Made by a program: the position numbers and the translations under genes
Notes under the pieces: generated by a model
What the model saw: the letters and a program-made list of their open reading frames with translations, nothing else
What the model was told of the DNA's origin: nothing
The model's database searches: none
Shown here: positions 10,244 to 18,318 of the stretch, piece after piece
Numbering within the stretch: the stretch's first letter is position 1
Layout of the letters: each line of letters opens with the position of its first letter
Origin: Nocardiopsis alkaliphila YIM 80379
Lineage (GTDB): Bacteria > Actinomycetota > Actinomycetes > Streptosporangiales > Streptosporangiaceae
Length of the DNA: 32,633 nucleotides
Assembly (NCBI RefSeq): GCF_000341005.1
Contig: NZ_ANBD01000068.1
Location: 1-32,633, forward strand
Direction of reading: 5' to 3'

Positions 10244-10687
10244 TCAGTCCACCGGGGGGCGCGAACGTGAACGCTTGATCTCACCACGGCGTCGTTTGGC
10301 CTCGACCCGCCGCCGCTGGGCCCTCTTGCTCGGCTTGCGCGAACGCCGCTCCGGCGGTGGGGGCGCGATCGCCTCGGCCAAGAGCCGGGCCAGCCTCTCC
10401 CGGGCCTCCAAGCGGTTGCGCGTCTGCGACCGGTGGGACTGAACCGACACCGTCAGCACCCCGCCCACCAGTCGCCCTCGCAACCGTTCCACCGCACGGG
10501 CCCTGTGGGTGGCCCCCAGCGCACGGCAGGCCACCACGTCCAGTGAGAGCGAGACCCGAGTGTCGGAGGTATCGACGTGCCGGCCTCCCGGTCCCGAGGA
10601 CCGGGAGAACCTCCACCTCAACTCATCGGCGGGAACGGTCACCGGCCCCGCGACCAGAGCCTTCGTGGTCTCGTCCCGCCCCACCAC
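10244..10687 (-). CDS. ArfB/YaeJ-like release factor homologue with GGR in place of GGQ
   Basis: Small homologue (about 147 aa) of class I release factor domain 3, the ArfB family that hydrolyses peptidyl-tRNA on stalled ribosomes. The core matches closely: LRWRFSRSSGPGGRHVDTSD, then RLRGRLVGGVLTVSVQSHRSQTRN cut by basic residues. A Lys/Arg-rich C-terminal tail (KPSKRAQRRRVEAKRRR) is the kind that sits in the empty mRNA channel. The catalytic tripeptide, normally GGQ, reads GGR: the codon is CGG where CAG would be expected, at about 10578-10588 on the minus strand. HVN is also HVD. I prefer GTG at 10687 (AGGGA 9 nt upstream) to GTG at 10696, which abuts that sequence. It lies 26 nt downstream of polA and is probably in its operon. 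Confidence 0.85.
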   Translation of the reverse strand: MVGRDETTKALVAGPVTVPADELRWRFSRSSGPGGRHVDTSDTRVSLSLDVVACRALGATHRARAVERLRGRLVGGVLTVSVQSHRSQTRNRLEARERLARLLAEAIAPPPPERRSRKPSKRAQRRRVEAKRRRGEIKRSRSRPPVD

Positions 10688-10713
10688 CGTTCCCACTCCC
10701 TCACACGTCGGTC

Positions 10714-13473
10714 CTAATGCGCGGCGTCATGCCAGTTCGCTCCGCTGCCGACCGAAACGCCCAACGGAACACGCAGATCATAGGCCGAACCCATCTCGTG
10801 GGTCACGAGCTTTTCCACCGCCTCACGCTCTCCCGGGGCGACCTCCAACACGAGTTCGTCGTGGACCTGCAACAGCACGCGAGAGTCATGCCCGCCCTCG
10901 GTGAGCGCTGCGTCCACTTGGAGCATCGCCACCTTGATGATGTCGGCGGCCGACCCCTGGATGGGCGCGTTGAGCGCCATCCGCTCGGCCATCTCCCGAC
11001 GCTGACGGTTGTCGCTGGTCAAGTCCGGCAGGTAGCGTCGCCGGCCCAGGATCGTCTCGGTGTAACCGACCTTGCGAGCCCGCTCCACCACCTCGTTGAG
11101 GTAGTCGCGCACCCCGCCGAAGTTCGCGAAGTAGTCCTCCATCAGCTTCTTGGCCTCGTCCGGAGTGATGTCCAACTGCTGGGAGAGTCCGTAGGCGCTC
11201 AACCCGTAGGCCAACCCGTAACTCATCGCCTTGATCCGCGAACGCGCCTCACCGTCGACCTCGGTCACGGGGATGTCGAACACCTGCGCCGCCATCTGCG
11301 CGTGGAAGTCGTAGCCACTGTTGAACGCGTCGATCAGCGCCTGTTCCCCGGACAGGTGCGCCATGATCCGCAGTTCGATCTGGCTGTAGTCGGCCGTCAA
11401 CAACTCGTCGAAGCCCGAACCGACCACGAACGCCCGCCGGATCCGCCGCCCCACCTCGGTACGCACCGGAATGTTCTGCAGGTTGGGCTCGGTGGAACTG
11501 AGCCGCCCCGTGGCCGCCACCGTCTGGTTGAACGTGGTGTGGATGCGCTCATCGTCGGCGATCGTCTTGATCAGACCCTCGACCGTGGTCCGCAACTTGG
11601 TCTGGTCCCGGTGGTGCAACAGCACACCCGGCAACTCGTTGTCGGTCTGGGTGGCGAGCCAGGCCAACGCATCGGCGTCGGTGGTGTACCCGGTCTTGAT
11701 CTTCTTGGTTCGAGGTAGCCCCAGGTCCTCGAAGAGCACCTGCTGCAATTGTTTGGGCGAGCCCAGGTTGAACTCACGTCCCACGATCTCGTGCGCCCTG
11801 GCCACCGCGGCGCGCCCGGCCGCGGCGAACTCCTCCCGCAGCTCCTCCAGGTAGGGCCGATCCGCGGCGATCCCGGACCGCTCCATCCGGGCCAACACGT
11901 CCACCAGTGGCAATTCCACCTCACGCACCAGGTGGGCGCCCCCGCGCTTGTCCAACTCGGCGGCGAGCACCACCGCCAGGTCCCGGGTCGCGGCGGCGCG
12001 CAACGCCAACCCGCGTCCGCGGCCTCCGCCCGCACCCTCCTCCCCCAGGTCCAAGGCGAGCTGGTCGCCATCGGTGGCTTCCTCCAGCTCCCGGCCCAGG
12101 TACTTGCGGCACAGGTCCGCCAGATCGAACCGGCGCTGTCCGGGCTGGGCCAGATAGGCGGCCAAGGCGGTGTCACTGATCACACCGTCCAGTTCCCAGC
12201 CGTGCGCGCCCAGGGCCAGCAGGGCGCCCTTGTACTCGTGCACCACCTTGGGGCGTTCGGCGTCGGACAAGAAGTCCGTCAACGCCTCGGTGTCGGACGC
12301 GTCCACCCGGGTGGGGTCCACGTACAGCGAAGCACCACCGGCCACGGTCACGGCCAGCGCGTCCACTCGGCCGGTCCCCCGGCCCCAACCCCCCTCCACC
12401 GCCAGCCCGGCCGGAGCCTCCAGGGTGATGGTGTCGGCGGCGGCGTGCTCGGTCAGCCAGGCCGCCACCTCACCGGTGCCCGCGACGGTCACCTCCACCT
12501 CGAACCCCTCACCCGCGGCATCGCCGCCGGTATCGGTGCTCTGGGCGGTGCGCACCACCGCGTACAGGCGCTCACGCAGGTTGGAGGCGAACTCCAGGTT
12601 GTCGAAGAGGGCGTCCACCCCCGCGCGGTCGGTCTCGCCCAACCCCAAGGCGCCTACGTCCACGTCCAAGGGCACATCGGTGACCAGCTTGTTGAGACGT
12701 TGGTTGCGCAGCACGTCGGCCAGATGGTCCCGGAAGTTCTGGCCGGCCTTGCCGGTGACCTCGTCAGCGCGCTCCACCAGCGACTCCAGGGATCCGAACT
12801 TGGTGATCCACTTGGCCGCGGTCTTGGGACCCACCCCGGGCACGCCCGGAAGGTTGTCGGCCTTCTCCCCCACCAGGGCGACCAGGTCGCGGTAACGCTC
12901 GGGTGAAACCCCGTACTTGTCCTCGACCGCCTCGGGGTCCATCCGGCGTAGATCGGACAGGCTCTTACCCGGGTAGAGCACCGTACAGTTCTCGTTCACC
13001 AGCTGGAAGGCGTCACGGTCTCCGGAAGCGATCAGCACCTCCATGCCCGCCTCACAGCCCTGGTGGGCCAAGGTGGCGATGACGTCATCGGCCTCGAAAC
13101 CGGGAGCGGACAGGTTGGTCACCCCGATCAGCCGCATCAGGTCCTGGGTCAACGGCACTTGGGAGGGGAACTCCGGCGGGATCTCCGAACGCCCCCCTTT
13201 GTACCCTTCGTATTCCTCGTCCCGGAAGGTGGGACCGGACAGGTCCCAGGCCACCGCGACGTGTGTGGGTTCCTCCTCCCGCAACAACTTCACCAGCATC
13301 GAGGCGAACCCGTACACGGCGTTGGTCGATTGCCCGGTACTCGTGCCGAAGTTCTCCACCGGCAACGCGAAGAACGCGCGGAAGGCCATCGAGTGGCCGT
13401 CCAGGAGGAGCAGGCGGGCTCGCCCACCATCGGACGGGGCGGTCTGTTCGGGGGTCTCTCGCTTGGTCACCAC
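10714..13473 (-). CDS. polA: DNA polymerase I
   Basis: Repair and Okazaki-fragment-processing polymerase, about 919 aa. The N-terminal third is the 5'-3' flap exonuclease (LLLDGHSMAFRAFFAL near residue 25; GFEADDVIATLA; GEKADNLPGVPGVGPKTA). The middle domain aligns with the 3'-5' exonuclease, but the DxE motif reads DTITLEAPAG, and other acidic ligands seem absent. Proofreading is therefore probably lost, as is usual in actinobacteria. The C-terminal polymerase has motif A (ADYSQIELRI, Asp about 695), motif B (RSRIKAMSYGLAYGLS) and motif C (VHDE, Asp about 872). There is no Shine-Dalgarno; TAAGAT at 13481-13486 stands 7 nt before GTG 13473, which suggests a leaderless mRNA. GTG at 13470 is the alternative start. 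Confidence 0.96.
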   Translation of the reverse strand: MVTKRETPEQTAPSDGGRARLLLLDGHSMAFRAFFALPVENFGTSTGQSTNAVYGFASMLVKLLREEEPTHVAVAWDLSGPTFRDEEYEGYKGGRSEIPPEFPSQVPLTQDLMRLIGVTNLSAPGFEADDVIATLAHQGCEAGMEVLIASGDRDAFQLVNENCTVLYPGKSLSDLRRMDPEAVEDKYGVSPERYRDLVALVGEKADNLPGVPGVGPKTAAKWITKFGSLESLVERADEVTGKAGQNFRDHLADVLRNQRLNKLVTDVPLDVDVGALGLGETDRAGVDALFDNLEFASNLRERLYAVVRTAQSTDTGGDAAGEGFEVEVTVAGTGEVAAWLTEHAAADTITLEAPAGLAVEGGWGRGTGRVDALAVTVAGGASLYVDPTRVDASDTEALTDFLSDAERPKVVHEYKGALLALGAHGWELDGVISDTALAAYLAQPGQRRFDLADLCRKYLGRELEEATDGDQLALDLGEEGAGGGRGRGLALRAAATRDLAVVLAAELDKRGGAHLVREVELPLVDVLARMERSGIAADRPYLEELREEFAAAGRAAVARAHEIVGREFNLGSPKQLQQVLFEDLGLPRTKKIKTGYTTDADALAWLATQTDNELPGVLLHHRDQTKLRTTVEGLIKTIADDERIHTTFNQTVAATGRLSSTEPNLQNIPVRTEVGRRIRRAFVVGSGFDELLTADYSQIELRIMAHLSGEQALIDAFNSGYDFHAQMAAQVFDIPVTEVDGEARSRIKAMSYGLAYGLSAYGLSQQLDITPDEAKKLMEDYFANFGGVRDYLNEVVERARKVGYTETILGRRRYLPDLTSDNRQRREMAERMALNAPIQGSAADIIKVAMLQVDAALTEGGHDSRVLLQVHDELVLEVAPGEREAVEKLVTHEMGSAYDLRVPLGVSVGSGANWHDAAH

Positions 13474-13490
13474 AGGAGGAATCTTAGGAT
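13463..13490 (+). promoter_or_regulatory. Candidate promoter of the thioesterase gene
   Basis: TTGGTC (13463-13468) and TAGGAT (13485-13490) are separated by 16 nt on the plus strand. The -10 overlaps the opposing polA -10 (TAAGAT, minus strand, 13481-13486) within the ten bases ATCTTAGGAT. The -35 would lie inside the first codons of polA. The expected start near 13497 leaves a leader of about 95 nt. Confidence 0.4.
13481..13486 (-). promoter_or_regulatory. Candidate -10 element for leaderless polA
   Basis: TAAGAT on the minus strand ends 7 nt before GTG 13473, the spacing expected when transcription starts at the first base of the start codon. No ribosome binding site precedes the start (the upstream bases are CCTCCT), which agrees with a leaderless transcript. 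No convincing -35 is seen. Confidence 0.45.
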
Positions 13491-13592
13491 GCCCTGCGGA
13501 CACTCCGCGGCCATCACCGCGGGAACACCGCCCGCACCCGGCCGGTTCGACCGGGTACGAGGCCACCTGAGCGGATCGGAAGGCACCCCACC

Positions 13593-14021
13593 ATGAGCAC
13601 AGACGCGCAACGACTCCAGGAACTGGTGGACTCAGGCGCTCTCAGCGAAGGTCTGGGCAAGACCATGGGCATCGAGATCACCGAGGTCTCCACCGAACGC
13701 GTCGTGGGCCGCATGCCGGTCGAGGGAAACCGCCAGCCCTTCGGCCTCCTCCACGGTGGTGCCTCCTGTGTCCTGGCCGAATCCCTCGGCTCCATCGGCT
13801 CCACCCTGCACGCTCAAGCCTTCGGGCGTATCGCCGTGGGCATCGAGATCAACGCCACCCACCACCGTTCCGCCACCGAGGGCCACGTCACCGGAGTCGC
13901 CACCCCCGTCCATTTGGGGCGCACCCTGGCCACCTGGGACATCACCATCACCGATGACGCCGGCAAGAAGGTGTGCACTTCCCGCCTGACCTGCATGTTG
14001 CGCGACGCCCCCAAGGGCTGA
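13593..14021 (+). CDS. Hotdog-fold thioesterase (PaaI/YdiI-like)
   Basis: Predicted acyl-CoA thioesterase of 142 aa, probably a cytoplasmic homotetramer acting on aryl- or acyl-CoA. The signature is NRQPFGLLHGGASCVLAESLGS: HGG at about 54-56 on the hotdog helix, and the catalytic Glu at about 63, which places it nearer to the Arthrobacter 4-hydroxybenzoyl-CoA thioesterase/YdiI type. GIEINATHHRSATEGHVTG is the second conserved block. ATG at 13593 follows GGAAGGCACCCCACC. The gene is divergent from polA; this pairing is, from memory, common in actinobacteria and does not by itself reveal the substrate. Confidence 0.88.
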   Translation: MSTDAQRLQELVDSGALSEGLGKTMGIEITEVSTERVVGRMPVEGNRQPFGLLHGGASCVLAESLGSIGSTLHAQAFGRIAVGIEINATHHRSATEGHVTGVATPVHLGRTLATWDITITDDAGKKVCTSRLTCMLRDAPKG

Positions 14022-14029
14022 GCCACCAC

Positions 14030-14067
14030 ACGAGCCCCACTTGACAAGCCTGACTTCATGGGCTCGT
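14030..14067 (+). terminator. Possible terminator after the thioesterase
   Basis: ACGAGCCC (14030-14037) and GGGCTCGT (14060-14067) form an 8-bp stem closing a 22-nt loop, starting 9 nt after the stop codon. The long loop weakens the case. Confidence 0.35.
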
Positions 14068-14080
14068 ACAGCCGAGCTAC

Positions 14081-14146
14081 CGAAGCTCCGAACCGGCCGT
14101 CGACCCCTTCCACCAGCACACCAAGAGGTTCGACGGTCGGGCTTCG
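14081..14146. other. 66-nt composite imperfect hairpin of unknown role
   Basis: Nested arms can be read as one long interrupted stem: CGAAGC (14081-14086) with GCTTCG (14141-14146), CCGA (14088-14091) with TCGG (14137-14140), and CCGTCGA (14097-14103) with TCGACGG (14130-14136). A further weak pairing near 14104-14109 with 14123-14128 closes a 13-nt loop. It sits in a 416-nt gene-free gap (14022-14437) between the thioesterase and the first receptor gene. It may be a second terminator, a structured leader or a small RNA. The rest of the gap is less GC-rich than the genes and contains the direct repeat at 14309-14339. Confidence 0.4.
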
Positions 14147-14308
14147 GCCTGCCCTCACCCCATGACACATTGCACAGGAGCGCCAAATATCAGTCCTATT
14201 CGTCCAAACACCAGGCCCCACCGGCCCCACCTTGACCACAGGTTCATAACGGCATGAAAGCGAGTCGGACGCAACGTCCCCCTCGCACTTCCCGTCGGCG
14301 AACTTCCA

Positions 14309-14339
14309 TGATTAAGCTCCCCTAACGCTCCTGATTAAG
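14309..14339. repeat. Direct repeat TGATTAAG, two copies 23 bp apart
   Basis: TGATTAAG occurs at 14309-14316 and 14332-14339, about two helical turns apart. It lies 99 bp upstream of the first substrate-binding protein start. AT-rich octamers are rare in this sequence, so the pair may be a regulator site or part of the promoter. Confidence 0.4.
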
Positions 14340-14437
14340 TCATGCCACACATCGCGGACTTGCAGGACGCATCTGCACCATCGGCACGCTGCGGCACGCA
14401 AGACGTGCACCGCCGCTTGAACGGAGTGACCACGATC

Positions 14438-15685
14438 ATGGCAAGCAAGAAGGTCCTAGGACTCACTGCCGCGACCGCGGCCCTTGTGCTGGGGCTCACC
14501 GCGTGTGGCAACGGCGACGGTGGCGACGGCGGAGGCGACTCAGCGGGCGAAGAGTTCACCTACGGCATCATCTATCCGCAGACCGGCGCCCTCGCCTTCC
14601 TCGGCCCGCCCCAGATCGCGGCGGCCGAATACGCGATCTCCGAGATCAACGACGCCGGCGGCATCTTGGGCACCGAAGTCCCCGCCATCGTCGAAGGTGA
14701 CGAGGCCGGCGACGGCGCCCAGGCCAACGAGGCCGCCAACAGCCTCGTCAACAGCGACGTCAACGCCGTCATCGGCGCCGCGGCCTCGGGCATGACCCAG
14801 GCGATCTACGACACCATCACCGGTTCCGAGATCGTCCAGTGCTCCGGTTCCAACACCGCACCCGACCTCACCGACATCGACGACGGCGGATACTTCTTCC
14901 GCACCGCGCCCAGCGACCTGATGTCCGGCCCGGTCATGGCCCGCCAGATCGTCGAGAAGAACCAGCTCAGCGTCGCCATCGTCGCCCGCGCCGACGACTA
15001 CGGCAACGGCTACATGCAGGCCGTCCAAGACGAGCTGGAGGCCTTGGGCGCCGAAGTCGTCCTCACCGAGACCTACGACCCCGACGCCACCAACTTCGAC
15101 AGCGTCGTCAACGCCGTCTCCGGGGAGGAGCCCGAGGCCGTCGCCCTCATCTCCTTCGAAGAGGGCGCCCAGGTCATCGCCGAGCTCCTCGAGAGCGGCG
15201 TCGAAGGCGACCAGCTCTACATCACCGACGGCCTCAACAGCCCCGAACTGGGCAGCACCGTCAACGAGGACGACCCGAGCATCGTCGACGGCATCACCGG
15301 GGTCGCCCCCGGCGCGGACAACCCCGAGTTCAACGAAGGACTCCGCGAGTTCGAGCCGGACCTGGACGCCTTCCAGTTCTCCCCGCAGGTCTTCGACTGC
15401 GTGACCGCGATCGCCCTGGCCGCCGAATCCGCCGAGTCGGTCGACCCGAGCGTCTACGTCGAGCACCTGCCCGAGATCAGCCGCCCCGAGGGCACCGAGT
15501 GCTCCTCCTTCGAAGAGTGCCGTGACCTGCTCGCCGACGGTGAGGACATCGACTTCCAGGGCACCAGCGGCAACATCGACTTCGACGACAACGGCGACCC
15601 CACCGCCGCCACCTTCGAGATCTTCGGTTTCGACGGTGAGACCCACGGGGTCACCGCCTACGAGGAGTACTCCGCCGACGAGTAA
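14438..15685 (+). CDS. livK: Branched-chain amino acid-type ABC substrate-binding lipoprotein, copy 1
   Basis: Extracytoplasmic receptor of a HAAT-family ABC importer, 415 aa, predicted to deliver branched-chain amino acids or related amides to the LivHMGF complex encoded convergently downstream. The signal peptide MASKKVLGLTAATAALVLGLTAC ends in an LTAC lipobox (Cys about 23). A Gly/Asp-rich linker follows, then a type I periplasmic-binding fold beginning FTYGIIYPQTGALAFLGPPQ. INDAGGILG and the ligand-loop regions IGAAASGMTQ and VQCSGSNTAPDLTDIDDGG are typical of Peripla_BP_6. ATG at 14438 has GGAG 12 nt upstream. The exact ligand cannot be read from sequence. A closely similar paralogue follows at 16104, and each copy has its own terminator. 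Confidence 0.9.
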   Translation: MASKKVLGLTAATAALVLGLTACGNGDGGDGGGDSAGEEFTYGIIYPQTGALAFLGPPQIAAAEYAISEINDAGGILGTEVPAIVEGDEAGDGAQANEAANSLVNSDVNAVIGAAASGMTQAIYDTITGSEIVQCSGSNTAPDLTDIDDGGYFFRTAPSDLMSGPVMARQIVEKNQLSVAIVARADDYGNGYMQAVQDELEALGAEVVLTETYDPDATNFDSVVNAVSGEEPEAVALISFEEGAQVIAELLESGVEGDQLYITDGLNSPELGSTVNEDDPSIVDGITGVAPGADNPEFNEGLREFEPDLDAFQFSPQVFDCVTAIALAAESAESVDPSVYVEHLPEISRPEGTECSSFEECRDLLADGEDIDFQGTSGNIDFDDNGDPTAATFEIFGFDGETHGVTAYEEYSADE

Positions 15686-16103
15686 CACCATAGGACGACA
15701 CATCCTCAGGTAGCGGTGTCTTCACACACGCATCCACCGGGGGTGCGGGGCCTGGCCCCGCACCCCCGAACCCATGTCCCCGCCACACCCCATGCCACGT
15801 CCGTACCTCGTCCACGACGGACACCGACGGCGTTGTCCCATCCCCCCGTGCACGAGACGCCGCCCCGGACCCCACCGGCACGGCCGCCTCCCGCACGCCG
15901 TGCCTCCGTACATCCCAAGGAAGTGGCGCTCAAGAAAAGTACGTCCCCCGAGACCGACACCATCCCGCCCCGGCCCCTGATTGGCCCACCCGTGGAACCG
16001 GCGCACACCCACATACGCTCCGGACCACCACATCCCCCGACCGTCCAGCACCCACGGCCTCTGTCCCCTCTGGGCCGAACACCGCCTTCGAACGGAACGA
16101 CCC
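15686..16103 (+). other. Gene-free gap between the two receptor genes
   Basis: This stretch of 418 nt holds the terminator of copy 1 (15739-15767) and about 335 nt of leader or promoter sequence for copy 2. I see no gene, no copy of the TGATTAAG repeat and no clear -35/-10 pair. Confidence 0.4.
15739..15767 (+). terminator. Terminator of receptor gene copy 1
   Basis: A perfect 12-bp stem, GGGGGTGCGGGG (15739-15750) with CCCCGCACCCCC (15756-15767), closes a 5-nt loop. It lies 54 nt past the stop. No U-tract follows. Confidence 0.8.
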
Positions 16104-17348
16104 ATGTCCACCCGACCCACCCTGACCCTTCCCGCCGCCGCACTGGCGGCCGCCCTCACCCTCACCTCGTGCGCCGACGCCACCGGTGACGACGACGGCG
16201 CCTTCACCTACGGGCTTCTCTACCCACAGACCGGTTCCCTCGCCTTTCTCGGTCCCTCCCAGATCGCGGCCGTCGAATACGCGATCTCCGAGATCAACGA
16301 CGCCGGCGGCATCCTGGGCACCGAAGTCCCCCCGCCCATCGAAGCCGACGAGGCCGGTGACAACGCCCAGGCCAACGAAGCCGCCAACACCCTCGTCAAC
16401 AACAACGTCAACGCCGTCATCGGCGCCGCGGCCTCGGCCATGACCCAGGCCACCTACGACACCATCACCGGTTCCGAGATCGTCCAGTGCTCCGGAACCA
16501 ACACCTCACCCGACCTCACCGACATCGACGACGGCGGATACTACTTCCGCACCGCGCCCAGCGACCTGCTCGCCGGTCCCGTCCTCGCCCGCCAGATCGT
16601 CGACGACGGCAACGAAAGCGTCGCCCTCATCGCCCGCGCCGACGACTACGGCACCGGCTACCTCCAGGCCGTCGAGAACGAACTCAACGCCCTGGGCGCC
16701 GAAGTCGCGCTCAGCGAGACCTACGACCCCGACAGCACCAACTTCGGCGCCGTCATCACCGGAGCCATCGAGATCGAGGCCGACGCCATAGCCCTCATCT
16801 CCTTTCAAGAAGGCACCCAGCTCATGGCCGCCCTCCTCGAAAGCAACATCCCGGGCGAGGACTTCTACCTCACCGACGGCCTCAACGACCCTGGTCTGGC
16901 CGAAACCGTGAGCGCCGACCGCCCCGGACTCATCGACGGCACCACCGGCGTCGCGCCCAGTGCCGACAACTCGAACTTCAACGAAGGTCTGCGCGAGTTC
17001 GCCCCGGACTTGGAGGTCTTCCAGTTCGCCCCCCAGGTCTTCGACTGCGTCACCGTCATCGCCCTGGCCGCCGAATCCGCCTCCTCGTCCCTTCCCGCCG
17101 ACTACGTCTCGCACCTACCCGAGGTCAGTCGTCCCGACGGCACAGAATGCTTCTCCTTCGCCGAATGCCGCGACCTGCTCGCCGAGGGACAGAGCATCGA
17201 CTACCAGGGCGCCAGCGGCGACATCGACTTCGACGACAACGGCGACCCCACCTCCGCCACCTTCGAGATCTTCCACTTCGGCCCCAACGGCTACGAAATC
17301 CTCGACTACGTCGACTACTCCGCCGAGCAGAACACCGACCAAGGCTGA
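16104..17348 (+). CDS. livK: Branched-chain amino acid-type ABC substrate-binding lipoprotein, copy 2
   Basis: A paralogue of the preceding receptor, 414 aa. The signal peptide ends in the lipobox LTSC (Cys about 20), followed by FTYGLLYPQTGSLAFLGPSQ. Large parts agree with copy 1 almost base for base, including the stretches around 16282-16330 and 16455-16570, whereas the C-terminal half is more divergent (for example SSSLPADYVSHLPEVS against ESVDPSVYVEHLPEIS). The ligand-contact loop VQCSGTNTSPDLTDIDDGG has two substitutions compared with copy 1, so specificity may be similar but not identical. ATG at 16104 was chosen because it gives the signal peptide; AACGGAACGA upstream is only a weak ribosome binding site. 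It converges with the liv permease operon, with a shared terminator between. Confidence 0.9.
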   Translation: MSTRPTLTLPAAALAAALTLTSCADATGDDDGAFTYGLLYPQTGSLAFLGPSQIAAVEYAISEINDAGGILGTEVPPPIEADEAGDNAQANEAANTLVNNNVNAVIGAAASAMTQATYDTITGSEIVQCSGTNTSPDLTDIDDGGYYFRTAPSDLLAGPVLARQIVDDGNESVALIARADDYGTGYLQAVENELNALGAEVALSETYDPDSTNFGAVITGAIEIEADAIALISFQEGTQLMAALLESNIPGEDFYLTDGLNDPGLAETVSADRPGLIDGTTGVAPSADNSNFNEGLREFAPDLEVFQFAPQVFDCVTVIALAAESASSSLPADYVSHLPEVSRPDGTECFSFAECRDLLAEGQSIDYQGASGDIDFDDNGDPTSATFEIFHFGPNGYEILDYVDYSAEQNTDQG

Positions 17349-17409
17349 GCACGCTCGGGTGAGCACGAAGAGGTGCCGCACCCCACACGAGGAACCCACA
17401 CGACGACGA

Positions 17410-17444
17410 GGGGGCGAGACCCGGTTCCCCGGGCCTCGCCCCCC
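17410..17444. terminator. Terminator between receptor copy 2 and livF
   Basis: GGGGGCGAG (17410-17418) pairs with CTCGCCCCC (17435-17443). Inside, CCCGG-type pairing (17420-17424 with 17429-17433) closes a TTCC loop. A short T-run (CCTTTCT) follows on the plus strand. It lies between convergent stops and may serve both strands. Confidence 0.8.
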
Positions 17445-17463
17445 TTTCTACGCTCGAACCGAC

Positions 17464-18318
17464 TCAGGCCTTGGCGAGCGTCCCCAGGTACAGCTCGATC
17501 ACGTTCGGATCCTTCAACAAGTCCCGGCCCGTGCCCGTGTACGCGTTACGACCCTGGTCCAACACGTAGCCACGATCACAGATCTGCAGGCAACGCCGTG
17601 CGTTCTGTTCCACCATGATCACCGAGACACCCGTGGAGTTGACCTCCTTGACCCGCTGGAAGACCTCCTCCTGGTAGATCGGCGACAATCCGGCGGTCGG
17701 CTCGTCCAGCAGCAACACCGACGGATCCATCATCAGGGCCCGTCCCATCGCCACCATCTGACGCTCACCACCGGACAACGAACCCGCCTTGGCCCGACGC
17801 CGCTTCCCCAACAACGGGAACAGCTCCGAGACCACCGCGAACCGCTCACCGAACGTCCTCGGCCGCAGGAACGCCCCCATTTGGAGGTTCTCCTCGATCG
17901 TCAGGGAAGGGAACACGTTCCGCGTCTGCGGAACGTAACCCACGCCCCGCTCCACCAGATTGTGCGCCGCCAGACCCGCGATACTCACGCCCCGCAAAGT
18001 CAACGAACCCTCACGCACCGGGATCAGCCCGAAGATCGTCTTGATCAACGTCGACTTACCCGCACCGTTGGGACCGATGATCGCCACGACCTCACCTTCG
18101 GTGAGTGTCAGGGTGCATCCATTGAGGATGTTCACCCCCGGCACGTAACCGGCCACCATGTCCTTGGCCAACAGCAGGTAGTCCCCCGGACCACCCACCT
18201 CTACGGCACCGGCCCGCTCCAGGAGCTCCTCACGGTGCCCTTGGACGGCCGCGGCCTCCTCCGCCTCCACCGGAATCTCCTCCGGCTCCGGACGCAGCCC
18301 GCCGTTCTCCTCACTCAT
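17464..18318 (-). CDS. livF: ABC transporter ATP-binding protein LivF
   Basis: One of the two cytoplasmic ATPases of the HAAT importer, 284 aa. It has Walker A GPNGAGKST, Q-loop YVPQTRNVFPSLTIEENL (the LivF type), signature LSGGERQ, Walker B VLLLDEPTAGLSP and the switch region VEQN. The usual length is near 235 aa; the excess is an approximately 50-residue acidic N-terminal extension (EEIPVEAEEAAAVQGHREEL) before the first strand, of unknown use. The start is ATG at 18318, overlapping the livG stop by 8 nt, so translation is coupled. It is the last gene of the livHMGF operon. Confidence 0.95.
   Translation of the reverse strand: MSEENGGLRPEPEEIPVEAEEAAAVQGHREELLERAGAVEVGGPGDYLLLAKDMVAGYVPGVNILNGCTLTLTEGEVVAIIGPNGAGKSTLIKTIFGLIPVREGSLTLRGVSIAGLAAHNLVERGVGYVPQTRNVFPSLTIEENLQMGAFLRPRTFGERFAVVSELFPLLGKRRRAKAGSLSGGERQMVAMGRALMMDPSVLLLDEPTAGLSPIYQEEVFQRVKEVNSTGVSVIMVEQNARRCLQICDRGYVLDQGRNAYTGTGRDLLKDPNVIELYLGTLAKA

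Noticed and set aside
10714-13473. Active proofreading in DNA polymerase I
   Set aside because: The exonuclease-like domain lacks the DxE metal motif, so it is described as a degenerate domain.
14540-15703. 387-codon minus-strand open frame opposite receptor copy 1
   Set aside because: Gly/Val/Asp-rich antisense shadow; the sense protein has a signal peptide and known motifs.
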